Source: an uncultured Prevotella sp.
Lineage (GTDB): Bacteria; Bacteroidota; Bacteroidia; Bacteroidales; Bacteroidaceae
Direction: 5' to 3'
Assembly: GCA_946625715.1 (NCBI GenBank)
Contig: CAMOTK010000011.1
Span: 1 to 18,786, forward strand
DNA: 18,786 nucleotides
Part shown: positions 1 to 7,804 of the stretch, in pieces
Layout: every line of letters starts with the position of its first letter
How positions within the stretch are numbered: position 1 is the first letter of the stretch
The notes under the pieces: model-generated
What the model saw: only the letters and a program-made list of their open reading frames with translations
Databases searched by the model: none
Told to the model about the DNA's origin: nothing
Program-made: the position numbers and the translations under genes

Positions 1-503
1 TCGAAGTAGATGCGGATGCCGTTGAGCTCGCTCTCGAAGTCGACACCGTGGTGGTGGAGCAGGTTGTAGGTGTAGGCGGCATCGCCACGAGCGGTGATGC
101 TCTCAATGAAGTTGTTCTGCTGGTTCTTCTTGAGGTTCTTGTCCTTGGTGTTGCTCATCACCATCTCTGCAAACACGCGTGCAGGATAGGTGCGCGGCAG
201 GCCCTCGTCGGAGAGCGTGATGGTGTAGAGGCGCGTCTCCTTCTTATCCAGGTCGGCCAGGAAGCAGAGCTCGTCGAACTGCTCGTCCTGATTCAGGTCG
301 TCGAGCTGGCAAGGTATTTCTACGCCTTCCGTGGTGACCAGTGCCGACTGCACATCGCCGTAGGCCGAGAGGCTGATGACGACGGGCGCATCGGTGCGCG
401 GCTGACTGGAAGGATTGGTTACAGACACGGTGATGGTTTGCTCGGCAGCAACCGAGAAACCGCAAATGGCCGTCAAGGCCAGAGAGAGTAGCATTTGTTT
501 CAT
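1..503 (-). CDS. Secreted DUF4861-type protein, N-terminal part (gene runs off the left edge)
   Basis: The reading frame is open from the ATG at 503 to the window edge, giving the first 167 residues. It starts with a signal peptide (MKQMLLSLALTAICGFSVAA) and continues with a beta-rich region of the type ITVSVTNPSSQPRTDAPVVI, then the stretch DLDKKETRLYTITLS. This order (export signal, an opening 'VTNPS..pR.d.PVVI' strand, a 'D.d..etr.y.i' motif) resembles DUF4861 proteins, which in Bacteroidota often sit in polysaccharide-utilisation loci and are thought to act on or bind pectin-type glycans. That role comes from the family, not from anything visible here. The C-terminal part is missing, so no catalytic residues can be judged. 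It is divergent from the GldB-type gene; the 156-nt gap holds that gene's promoter, but I found no equally good promoter for this one. Confidence 0.65.
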   Translation of the reverse strand, partial: MKQMLLSLALTAICGFSVAAEQTITVSVTNPSSQPRTDAPVVISLSAYGDVQSALVTTEGVEIPCQLDDLNQDEQFDELCFLADLDKKETRLYTITLSDEGLPRTYPARVFAEMVMSNTKDKNLKKNQQNNFIESITARGDAAYTYNLLHHHGVDFESELNGIRIYF

Positions 504-596
504 AGGTAGAGTCATTGATTTCTTATACAAATTTCACATAAATAAACGAGAAAGCACCCTAAACGTCGCTAAATTTTATCTTTTTTAGCTTAAAAT

Positions 597-627
597 TTTG
601 TTTTTAAAATAATTTTTAGTAATTTTG
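597..627 (+). promoter_or_regulatory. Bacteroidota-type promoter (-33 TTTG / -7 TAATTTTG) for the GldB-type gene
   Basis: TTTG at 597-600 and TAATTTTG at 620-627 are separated by 19 nt, matching the TTTG / TAnnTTTG consensus. Transcription should start near 631-634, leaving a leader of about 26 nt before the ATG at 660. The surrounding DNA is very AT-rich. Confidence 0.75.
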
Positions 628-659
628 CGGCAGATTTTAACAAAGCTCAACGTTTATTT

Positions 660-1451
660 ATGCGTCGCATCTATACATTATGCTTTTGTGCCATGCTGGT
701 ATGCTTCGGCTGCCAGTGGCAAATGGCTCCTCACGACAGTGAGGCTGCCGACCGACGCATAGAGGTGAGCCGCTTCGACCGCATCGAGAGTCTCTACCTG
801 ACCACCGGCGACTTTTCAGCCATGCAGCAGATGAACACCTCCTACCCTGCTCAGACGCGCATGCTGATTGAAGACGTGCTGAAGCTGGGCCACGTGAACG
901 ACCCCGACATCAACACCAAATTTCTTACTTACTTCCAGGACAGCACGCTACAGCAGCTCATCGACGAGACGCAGCGCCAATATGCCAACATGGACGACCT
1001 GAACGAACAGCTGAACAACGCCTTCGACCAACTGAAGCAAGCCCTACCGGAACTGCCCACCCCACACATCTATGCGCAGATAAGCTCGTTCGACCAGAGC
1101 ATTGTGGTGGGCGACAGCACGCTGGGCATCTCGCTCGACAAGTATCTGGGCGCCAACTATCCGCTCTACAAGAAGTTTGGCTACACCGACCGCCAACTGC
1201 GGACGATGACACGCGCGTTTATCGTGCCCGACTGTCTGAGCTTCTACCTGCTCAGTTGCTATCCGCTGGCGCCCGACTCGGTAGAGCAGCGCGAGACGCG
1301 CATGCTCCACATGGGGCGCATACAATGGGTAGTGAACACGGTGCTGCACCAGCAGGTGTTCAACAACGAGTTTGTGGAAAAAGCGGCTGCCTACATGAAG
1401 CAGCACCCCAAGACCTCGACCGAGGACTTGCTCACTTTGGCATGCTCTTGA
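660..1451 (+). CDS. gldB: GldB-type gliding/secretion-associated lipoprotein
   Basis: A 263-aa protein with a short hydrophobic N-terminus ending in Cys18, so a lipoprotein is likely, although the lipobox (VCFGC) is imperfect because Cys rather than Leu sits at -3. The body carries features typical of GldB: an early VSRFDR segment (residues 36-41), the central GISLDKYLG motif (156-164) followed by YPLYKKFGYTDRQ, and the later region around FIVPDCLSFYLLS. In Flavobacterium GldB is a cell-envelope lipoprotein needed for gliding, linked to the type IX secretion machinery. Non-gliding Bacteroidales keep related proteins of unclear role. No gldC follows, unlike the usual Flavobacterium pair. The last 20 bases overlap the 3' end of the channel gene on the other strand. 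The ATG at 660 fits the promoter upstream. Confidence 0.78.
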   Translation: MRRIYTLCFCAMLVCFGCQWQMAPHDSEAADRRIEVSRFDRIESLYLTTGDFSAMQQMNTSYPAQTRMLIEDVLKLGHVNDPDINTKFLTYFQDSTLQQLIDETQRQYANMDDLNEQLNNAFDQLKQALPELPTPHIYAQISSFDQSIVVGDSTLGISLDKYLGANYPLYKKFGYTDRQLRTMTRAFIVPDCLSFYLLSCYPLAPDSVEQRETRMLHMGRIQWVVNTVLHQQVFNNEFVEKAAAYMKQHPKTSTEDLLTLACS

Positions 1452-3771
1452 TGGTGATGTCGCGCTGCGGGAACGGTATCTCGATGCCAGCCGTGTTGAG
1501 CGCGTCGTAGATACACTTGAGCACATCGCTCATCACAAGACCTTTCTTCATTGCTTCCGACCAGACGAAGACCTTGAAGTCGACGCTCGAGTCGCCCATT
1601 CCCACCATGATGCAAACAGGACGCTTGCGCTTGTCGATGTTGGGGTGCTTCAGTGCGGCCACAGCCTCTTCCACCAACTTGGTCACGTCCTTCAGGTTCG
1701 ACCCGTAGGCCACGCCGAAGGGCACGCCCACGCTGATGTAGCCGTGATTCTTCGTCAGATTCTTATAGTTCTTGGCAAAAAGCTGCGAGTTCTGGAAGGT
1801 GATGACCTCGCCGGCCAGCGACTCAATGCTGGTCGAGGTGTAGCTGATGCTCGACACCTTGCCCATGGTGCCGTCGACGTCAATCCAGTCGCCCACCTTG
1901 ATGCGGCCGGCCATGAGCGAAGCTCCGTAGTAGATGTTCTCGATGATGTCTTTCGAAGCAAAACCGATACCCGTAGACAGACCGCCCGAGATGGCCAGCA
2001 GCCACGTGACGCTCACGTGGAGCCACGACAACGAGACGAGCAGCCACACGCCCCAGACGAGTACCTGAATGACGTTCTTGCCCATCACCTCGCGCGAAGC
2101 GGCCGTGGTGGGGTCGGTGGTCTCATAGTGCAGGCGCATGAAGGCCAGCACGGTGCTGCTGATGTAGGAGAAGATGAACCAGAGGTTGACCACCATCGTG
2201 AGCTTGATGATGCTCACCTGCAGGTTGTCGAGGTCGATGAAGTTGCGGTTGAACAGTGCCCAGCAGAGGTCGCCCAGATTGAACACGCCCGCTGCCCAGT
2301 AGATGCTGAGCATCACCGAGAGCACGGCCATGATGGGCAGCAGCACCTTATAGAGCAGATGGTAGAACCACGACTGCGAGATGGGCTTCTCCTCGAATCC
2401 GTGGCGCTCACCGTAGAGTTTCACGTAGCGCGACACGCAGGTGATGGTGAGCACACACGTGAGCTGCATAATCCACCAAATCAGAATCTGCACGGCCATC
2501 AGCGTATAGCCCATCCACGACGACACCACCGAGCCGATGAACACGGCCAGCGAGATGTAGGCGTAGAACATGTCCTGCCGGGGCACGTTCTGCTTATGTC
2601 GCCTGATGACGCTCCACTGCCAGAACATACATACGAGCAGAATGGGCGGGAAGAGCATGTTGACCAGTTCGTTGGGAATGAGGATGATGCGGAAGGCTAT
2701 GACGAGGAAGCCTACGAGGACGAGCGGTGCATAGATGCGGAAAGCGCTCTTGATTTGGTCGCCCGTGACGCGCAACAGCAGCGACACGAGGATGACGCCC
2801 AGCAGCCAAGCATACTCGATGAGCAGGTCGCTGGCCATGATGATGAAGTTCTGCGAACCTACGTTGCGCACTAAGAACAGGATGATGGCAAAGGTGATGG
2901 TCGTGGTGGCCATCATGATGCAGGGGCGCTTCTTCTGGAACTCCTTGCTATGGAAGAAGCGGCCGCGCAACAGGCGGAAGGCCAACATGTTGAGACACGA
3001 CGCCACGACGATATAGACACCGATGAGCAGGAACAGGCCGAAGATGATGCGGCTGTCCCACTGCGAGTTCTGCGTGGGGCGATACTTGTCGGCAATGGTC
3101 TCGCGGGTCTCTTTCACCTTATGGCCAAAGGAGCGCAAGATGCGGAAGTAGTCGTCGCTGCCGTTCTTGAAGATGCCCGTCTGTATTTCGTTGTAGCGCA
3201 GGTTGGCATAGTCGTTCAGGTGCTTCAGGCGTTGCTCCGTCAGTTCGTAGTAACGTATGTAGTCGCTAATCTGAGCGTGGTTGTCGGTCAGCGTGTTGCG
3301 AATGTTTGTAGCCAGCGTCAGACAGATGTTGCGGTCGGTCTGTGCCCGAGGGCTCATCATGCCTACGGGCATCGACTTCAGGCTCGACACGAGCGAGTCG
3401 TACTTGGCAATCTCTTCGTCGGTGGTCAGCAGAAACGAGCGGAAAGGCAACTGTTGCTGCTGGAAGTCCTGATACTGCGTGGTGGCCTCGTGGCAGGCAT
3501 AGGTCATGTCGAACACATAGTTGGCTTTCTGCGAATAGAGCATCAGCGCGTTCTGGTTGGCCCGCTGCATGGTCTCCATAAGGTTGGAGAAAATCAGTTT
3601 GTTCTGCTCCTTACGCTCGTCGGCCATATCGGTCAACTGGTGGTGATAATCTATCAGTTCGGCACGCAGCACACTCAGCGTGTGCTCCAAGTCTTTCTCC
3701 TTCAGCACGGCATGGGCGTCGACCACAAAAGCCATGAGGACAAAGCATATCCAGAAGAATCTTTTTATCAT
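1432..3771 (-). CDS. Large MscS-family mechanosensitive ion channel
   Basis: A 779-aa inner-membrane protein expected to open under membrane tension and release solutes during osmotic downshock. It begins with a signal peptide (ends near VDAHA, about residue 21). A long helical periplasmic region rich in Gln, Glu and Leu follows, to about residue 235. Roughly ten hydrophobic segments lie between residues 240 and 590. The MscS core starts with the Gly/Ala-rich pore helix (GGLSTGIGFASKDIIENI, from residue 596), followed by the beta-domain (VGDWIDVDGTMGKV, about 626-639) and the cytoplasmic alpha/beta cage. This places it with the large MscS-like proteins (MscK/YbdG style), not the minimal 286-aa MscS. 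It has its own promoter at 3801-3831, though read-through from the glycosyltransferase operon 62 nt upstream is possible. Its 3' end overlaps gldB tail to tail. Confidence 0.9.
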   Translation of the reverse strand: MIKRFFWICFVLMAFVVDAHAVLKEKDLEHTLSVLRAELIDYHHQLTDMADERKEQNKLIFSNLMETMQRANQNALMLYSQKANYVFDMTYACHEATTQYQDFQQQQLPFRSFLLTTDEEIAKYDSLVSSLKSMPVGMMSPRAQTDRNICLTLATNIRNTLTDNHAQISDYIRYYELTEQRLKHLNDYANLRYNEIQTGIFKNGSDDYFRILRSFGHKVKETRETIADKYRPTQNSQWDSRIIFGLFLLIGVYIVVASCLNMLAFRLLRGRFFHSKEFQKKRPCIMMATTTITFAIILFLVRNVGSQNFIIMASDLLIEYAWLLGVILVSLLLRVTGDQIKSAFRIYAPLVLVGFLVIAFRIILIPNELVNMLFPPILLVCMFWQWSVIRRHKQNVPRQDMFYAYISLAVFIGSVVSSWMGYTLMAVQILIWWIMQLTCVLTITCVSRYVKLYGERHGFEEKPISQSWFYHLLYKVLLPIMAVLSVMLSIYWAAGVFNLGDLCWALFNRNFIDLDNLQVSIIKLTMVVNLWFIFSYISSTVLAFMRLHYETTDPTTAASREVMGKNVIQVLVWGVWLLVSLSWLHVSVTWLLAISGGLSTGIGFASKDIIENIYYGASLMAGRIKVGDWIDVDGTMGKVSSISYTSTSIESLAGEVITFQNSQLFAKNYKNLTKNHGYISVGVPFGVAYGSNLKDVTKLVEEAVAALKHPNIDKRKRPVCIMVGMGDSSVDFKVFVWSEAMKKGLVMSDVLKCIYDALNTAGIEIPFPQRDITIKSMPK

Positions 3772-3800
3772 CGGTGACTGTCGTTATAAAAATTCGGCCG

Positions 3801-3831
3801 CAAAGGTAATAAAAAATGAGGGAAGAACAAA
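3801..3831 (-). promoter_or_regulatory. Bacteroidota-type promoter for the mechanosensitive channel
   Basis: On the minus strand TTTG lies at 3831-3828 and TACCTTTG at 3808-3801, with a 19-nt spacer. The predicted start near 3797-3794 gives a leader of about 25 nt to the ATG at 3771. The -33 box lies 3 nt from the stop codon of the upstream glycosyltransferase gene, so the channel can be expressed independently of that operon. Confidence 0.75.
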
Positions 3832-3833
3832 AT

Positions 3834-4946
3834 TTAGCGTCGTTTTTCTCGCTCAAACAGTGCTTTCCACTGCGGCATCACCTGCTCGGCAGCAAAGCGC
3901 TGGGCGGAAGCGATGGCGTGGCGGCCCATCGACTGGCGCAGGTCGGCGTCGCCCATCAGTCGGCAAAGGCTGTTGGCAAACTGCTGCTCATCGTCGGGCG
4001 CCACCAAGAGGCCGTCGACCTCGTGGTTGATAATCATCGAAGGGCCGAAGGGACAGTCGTAGGCCACCACCGGCAAGCCGCAGCTCATGGCCTCGGCAAT
4101 GACCAGGCCGAAGGGTTCGAACAGCGAGGTAAGCATGAGCAGCGACGCAGAACAATAGACGTCGAAAATCTGGTCGGTGGGCGCATGCACGCTGATGTTC
4201 ATCTGCAACGCCTCGGCGGCAGCGGCCACATCGTCGTCGCCCTCGCCGTAGATGTGCAGTTCCCAGTCGGGAAACTTAGGCCACACCTGCTGCCAGATGC
4301 TGAGGGCCGTCTGCACCCGCTTCTGATAGTCGAAGCGACCCACGAAGAGCACGCGCCGACTGGTGCCGTCGCTATAGCGCCCGGTGGTGTTCAGATGCAC
4401 CATGTTGGGAATGGTCGTCACGTGACTGAAGTAGGCACGCCAGTCGGCCGCATCGCCATCGGTGAGCGCCACCAACTGCTGGGCCTGCGTCAGGGCGCGC
4501 AACAGCCGCTGCGAGCGAAGCTTTTCAATAAGCGTATCGTCCACAATAGTGCGCCGACAGATGGAGTGCGACTCGACAATGAGCGGCACGGGGCCTTTCA
4601 GTCGCACGAGCGTGTCGACGAAGTTGGCGGTGGTGCAAACAATGACGTCGGGGTCGATGGCCTTGAGCCGTTGGCGCAGCCGCTTTTCAAAACGGCGCTG
4701 CAACCACCAAGCCACCAACGGGCGGAGCAAGGGGTTGTAGTGGTACTGCTGATGGAAGCGGATGCCGAGGTCTTCGAGATGCACACGCTCGTCGAGCGCA
4801 TAGGGCACGGGGTGCTGTCCCTGGTCGGTGGTGAGCATATAGACGTCGTAGCCATACATCGCCACCAGATGGTTCATCTTGTCGACGAGTATGCGCTCTA
4901 TGCCGCCCCAGACGGCCAGCGAACGGAACACGTACAATACTTTCAT
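3834..4946 (-). CDS. GT4 family glycosyltransferase (last gene of the minus-strand glycan operon)
   Basis: A 370-aa GT-B fold retaining glycosyltransferase, presumably cytoplasmic and peripheral to the membrane. The N-terminal domain has the glycine turn WGGIERIL (residues 13-20). The C-terminal domain opens with VLFVGRFDYQKR (199-210) and contains the nucleotide-sugar-binding EX7E motif, E277 and E285, within EPFGLVIAEAMSCGLPVV. A GPSMIINHEVDGLLV stretch follows, as in GT4 enzymes that add hexose or N-acetylhexosamine. The actual sugar cannot be read from the sequence. Its ATG overlaps the stop of the upstream GT2 gene (ATGA, 4943-4946), so translation is probably coupled. The 62-nt gap to the channel gene shows no clear terminator. 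Confidence 0.88.
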   Translation of the reverse strand: MKVLYVFRSLAVWGGIERILVDKMNHLVAMYGYDVYMLTTDQGQHPVPYALDERVHLEDLGIRFHQQYHYNPLLRPLVAWWLQRRFEKRLRQRLKAIDPDVIVCTTANFVDTLVRLKGPVPLIVESHSICRRTIVDDTLIEKLRSQRLLRALTQAQQLVALTDGDAADWRAYFSHVTTIPNMVHLNTTGRYSDGTSRRVLFVGRFDYQKRVQTALSIWQQVWPKFPDWELHIYGEGDDDVAAAAEALQMNISVHAPTDQIFDVYCSASLLMLTSLFEPFGLVIAEAMSCGLPVVAYDCPFGPSMIINHEVDGLLVAPDDEQQFANSLCRLMGDADLRQSMGRHAIASAQRFAAEQVMPQWKALFEREKRR

Positions 4947-5797
4947 CGCCGCTTCACCAGGTTATCGTCGGCATCGTCGTAGTGGTCGGTCTTGTAGAAG
5001 ATGCGCCCGATGCCCTTCAGCTGCACCTTCACATGGTCGACGAAGCTGCGCCACATCGACTGGTTGCCAATGGTACCGTAGCCCGTGATGGCCTTGCAGC
5101 GCCTGTCGCGCACGAACTTGATTTTGCCATACTTCTTTAGCGCAAGGGCCATTGAGCCGTCCTCACCGCGGATAATGTCGACGCGGTATTCTTCCTTTCG
5201 ACCCAACTCGGCATTGTAGGCAAAGACGAGGCCGCGGACGCTCAGCTCGGGGCGCTTGAAATGCTGTACCCAGAGGAACAGGTCGCGCGACAGCTCGAAG
5301 AGGCGCAGACTCAGTCGGCTGTGGTCGGCGTCGGGGAAGTAGCTCCATGTGGCAGACACGGCCACCACGCCTGGGCGCAAGAGCTGCTCAATCATCAGCT
5401 GGAAGTAGAGCGGCGGATAGAGTGTGTCGGCATCGACATCCATATAGAAGCGACCGCGGGCATGCTGCAGGCCGCACCGACGGGCGTAGCCGCAGGAGTG
5501 CTGATACTCTTTAAAATAAGGTATGCCCGACTGCTCATAGATTTCGGCCGTGCGGTCTTTCGAGTCGTTGTCGACGCCGATAATCTCGACGGGATACTTG
5601 CAGCTGATTTCGCTGATGGCCCACAAGCAGGCCTGCAGATGAGTCTCCTCGTTGTAGGCTATGATGACGATTGAGGCCAGCGGTTCCTGGCTCTGCAGGG
5701 CTGCCAGCCGTTGGCGTGTACCCGCAATCACGTCCTGCGGCACGTCGCTGAACGGCCGGTTATAAATGCTCAGATATTTGTCGTACCAGTTTGCCAT
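4943..5797 (-). CDS. GT2 family glycosyltransferase
   Basis: A 284-aa GT-A fold inverting transferase. The nucleotide-binding strand ASIVIIAYNEETHL (residues 41-54) and EIIGVDNDSKDRT (71-83) are followed by the metal-binding DXD-type motif MDVDADT (119-125), and a likely catalytic acidic pair occurs in RGEDGS (E212, D213). I chose the ATG at 5797, not an in-frame TTG 21 nt upstream, because AAAGGAG sits 6 nt before it, the only strong Shine-Dalgarno I noted in the cluster. It is preceded by the ATP-grasp gene with a 23-nt gap and overlaps the downstream GT4 by 4 nt, so it is co-transcribed. The C-terminal tail (from about residue 255) is basic, then Asp-rich. The transferred sugar is unknown. 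Confidence 0.87.
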   Translation of the reverse strand: MANWYDKYLSIYNRPFSDVPQDVIAGTRQRLAALQSQEPLASIVIIAYNEETHLQACLWAISEISCKYPVEIIGVDNDSKDRTAEIYEQSGIPYFKEYQHSCGYARRCGLQHARGRFYMDVDADTLYPPLYFQLMIEQLLRPGVVAVSATWSYFPDADHSRLSLRLFELSRDLFLWVQHFKRPELSVRGLVFAYNAELGRKEEYRVDIIRGEDGSMALALKKYGKIKFVRDRRCKAITGYGTIGNQSMWRSFVDHVKVQLKGIGRIFYKTDHYDDADDNLVKRR

Positions 5798-5803
5798 AGT
5801 CTT

Positions 5804-5810
5804 CTCCTTT
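5804..5810 (-). promoter_or_regulatory. Strong Shine-Dalgarno sequence of the GT2 gene
   Basis: Read on the minus strand this is AAAGGAG, 6 nt before the ATG at 5797. It decides the start of the GT2 gene and stands out because most starts in the window lack a recognisable ribosome-binding site, as is usual in Bacteroidota. Confidence 0.7.
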
Positions 5811-5820
5811 CTCTGCAAAG

Positions 5821-6729
5821 TTAGTCATTAGTGATTTTTTCAGGTAATTGAATCCAGCTGCCAAAGGTGTCATTCCATTCCCAAGGATTGAAAATGGTGA
5901 AACCAGCACTGGTCCACAAGGTCATCTCGCCGAAGTAGATGCGCTGACCAACCAAATAGAAGTCTACTCGGACGTGGGGCAAGCCCTTGGAGAGGATGGT
6001 AGCCAGCCGCTTCATCTCGTCGAATTGGGCGGGTTTCTCTGGCATGACATCAGCATTCAGGTCGCGCATTCTGATAGGCAAGTGATTCCAGTCCATATCG
6101 AAAAAGTCGGTTCGGGGATTGTCTGAACCGTCTTTCGAGACATACATCACTTTAGGTTCCCCATTGAAACAGAAAAACTTATAGTCGGTGATGGCCCCAT
6201 CGCCGTCGGGGTCTACAAGCAACTGCTCGGCAATAATTGCCCGCTTGACATACTTATAGGGCCACTCACGCGTGTGCTTATAAGTGTCTTTCTGCAGTGC
6301 CTTCTCAAGTTTTCGCTTGGCAGCGGCCTTGTCGAAGGTGGCCTTGTCGCGACAGATGGCATTGCCACCGCTGTCGTGGGTCACTTTCAAGATGAACTGA
6401 TTGGGCAACTGGTCGAAATCAATATCATCGAAATGGTCCCAAACGCCATAGCAGGGGACGATATACTGGTCGCCGATTCGCTCGGCCGCCCACTTTTTGG
6501 CAGTGTACTTGCCCACCATATCAGGAAAGTCGGGGCGCTTGTAGTACAGTTTCATCCACTGGCACTTCTCATTGTAGCCCTTAGGGTTCTTCAGATTCAG
6601 GAAATAGCCGTATTGGAAGAAAAAGTGTAGCCGCAGATAAAGCTCGTCGGGCCACAGCCAACAGGTGTGGTTGACAAGATAGTTGCCTATCATGCGGGGA
6701 TGACGGATAAAGAAACCAACTGTATACAT
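5821..6729 (-). CDS. TupA-like ATP-grasp protein of polysaccharide biosynthesis
   Basis: A 302-aa protein with the layout of TupA-like ATP-grasp enzymes. It opens with the conserved NPKGYNEKCQWMKLYY region (residues 48-63), then NQFILKVTHDSGGN (110-123, phosphate-binding loop region), IIAEQLL (165-171), TDYKFFCFNGEPK (181-193), and the metal-ligand pair RVDFY (D256) and YFGEMT (E268), ending in WNDTFGSWIQLP. Related proteins occur in capsule, O-antigen and teichuronopeptide loci and are thought to form an amide or similar ATP-driven bond on a sugar, for example adding an amino acid to a uronic acid. The substrate here is unknown. It sits between two GT2 genes in a tight operon (15 and 23 nt gaps), which supports a role in modifying the same glycan. 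Confidence 0.82.
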   Translation of the reverse strand: MYTVGFFIRHPRMIGNYLVNHTCWLWPDELYLRLHFFFQYGYFLNLKNPKGYNEKCQWMKLYYKRPDFPDMVGKYTAKKWAAERIGDQYIVPCYGVWDHFDDIDFDQLPNQFILKVTHDSGGNAICRDKATFDKAAAKRKLEKALQKDTYKHTREWPYKYVKRAIIAEQLLVDPDGDGAITDYKFFCFNGEPKVMYVSKDGSDNPRTDFFDMDWNHLPIRMRDLNADVMPEKPAQFDEMKRLATILSKGLPHVRVDFYLVGQRIYFGEMTLWTSAGFTIFNPWEWNDTFGSWIQLPEKITND

Positions 6730-6744
6730 ATTTTTATAATTGTT

Positions 6745-7779
6745 TTATATTCTGTGCATCATTTTACCTATGCCGGTCAAGGCCCACACACTGAGTTTTG
6801 GCGGCAAGGCCCCCAACAGCCAGAACACAAGGTGCTTCATCCGCTGCTGCGGGGCACAGAGTATCTCGCCGAGAGTCATGGGATGCCACATGATGTGCCG
6901 TATTTCAGCGTTGTTATACGGAATGTCGATATCGTTGCGCATTGCGAGGATACGACAAGCAAAGGAAAAGTCGTACATCAGCAGTACCGAGCACCGCTTG
7001 GCATAGTATGACTCACCTTTAAGCTCGGTGCGCCGCTTCTTCCGGTCGATGGCATCAATAGCCAGGTCCATGTACTGGCGACAGATGGCGTGAGTTCGTT
7101 TTGTTTTGAAGTCTTTCTTCCGTATGTAGTACTGATAGGTCACGTCGGGCAACAGAACCACCCGTGTGACATAGGTCGGCAGGTCGACCGTGTAGGTGAA
7201 GTCCTCGCCATAGCCGTGACCGACGGGCGTAATCCGCAAGTGGTTTCGACGGACGATGTCAATGTCGATAAGATAATTCCAATTCATGACCTGCACCCCC
7301 TGGTTATAAGCATATTCAGCATAGGCGTTTGGCTCTGTGAAGACCTGAAACGGATAGACTTCTGGGACGGCACGCTGATGGTCGCCGTCGACGTAGACGC
7401 GCTCAAAACTGCCATACACCAATTCCGCATGATATTTTGTGGCAGCCTGGTATAACAACTCAATGGTGTTGGGTGCTATGGTATCGTCGCCGTCGAGCGA
7501 GTAGAAGAAACGCCCACGGGCCTCAGCCATCATGCGGTTTCGCCCCTCGCCAATGCCCATATTGCAGGGCTGACGAAGTATTCGAATGTCTTTACCACGC
7601 GGATGATTCTGCTGGAACTCCTGAACAATGGCTATGGAACCATCTGTGCCACAATCATCGCAAACGAGAAACTCGATGCTATCAAAGGTCTGCGCCAGTG
7701 CCAGTTCTAATGTCTTGCGAATATACTTCTCGATATTAAACACTGGTATGCCTATCGTCACTTCATATTTATCTTTCAT
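6745..7779 (-). CDS. GT2 family glycosyltransferase, paralogue A of a tandem pair
   Basis: A 344-aa GT-A glycosyltransferase. The fold shows in YEVTIGIPVFN (residues 5-15), EFLVCDDCGTDGS (36-48) and the DXD motif SLDGDDT (94-100), with a likely acceptor/base region at GYGEDFTY further on. It is clearly homologous along its length to the next upstream gene (7805-8839): both begin YEVTIGIP, share HPRGKDI, the NRxxxEAxGR segment and PNTIELL, keep VxLPDVTY in the C-terminal half, and have identical length. The pair most likely arose by duplication and may now add different sugars or act at successive positions. The hydrophobic or basic C-terminus (WLLGALPPKL) could bind the membrane. Gap to the upstream gene is 25 nt, to the downstream one 15 nt. 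Confidence 0.88.
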   Translation of the reverse strand: MKDKYEVTIGIPVFNIEKYIRKTLELALAQTFDSIEFLVCDDCGTDGSIAIVQEFQQNHPRGKDIRILRQPCNMGIGEGRNRMMAEARGRFFYSLDGDDTIAPNTIELLYQAATKYHAELVYGSFERVYVDGDHQRAVPEVYPFQVFTEPNAYAEYAYNQGVQVMNWNYLIDIDIVRRNHLRITPVGHGYGEDFTYTVDLPTYVTRVVLLPDVTYQYYIRKKDFKTKRTHAICRQYMDLAIDAIDRKKRRTELKGESYYAKRCSVLLMYDFSFACRILAMRNDIDIPYNNAEIRHIMWHPMTLGEILCAPQQRMKHLVFWLLGALPPKLSVWALTGIGKMMHRI

Positions 7780-7804
7780 AACGCATTTTTCAGTTTAAAA
7801 CAGT

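Noticed and set aside
504..600. A promoter for the DUF4861 gene
   Set aside because: Only near matches to the -7 box were found on the minus strand (such as TATTTATG), without TTTG at the right distance, so I did not annotate one.
1645..2874. A 409-codon open frame antisense to the mechanosensitive channel
   Set aside because: His/Asp/Glu-rich low-meaning sequence with no domain or promoter; a compositional shadow of a membrane-protein gene.
3816..4982. A 388-codon open frame antisense to the last GT4 gene
   Set aside because: No motif, no promoter in the right place, and a sequence made of His, Val, Ala and Gln typical of antisense frames. The GT4 on the minus strand has clear EX7E residues.
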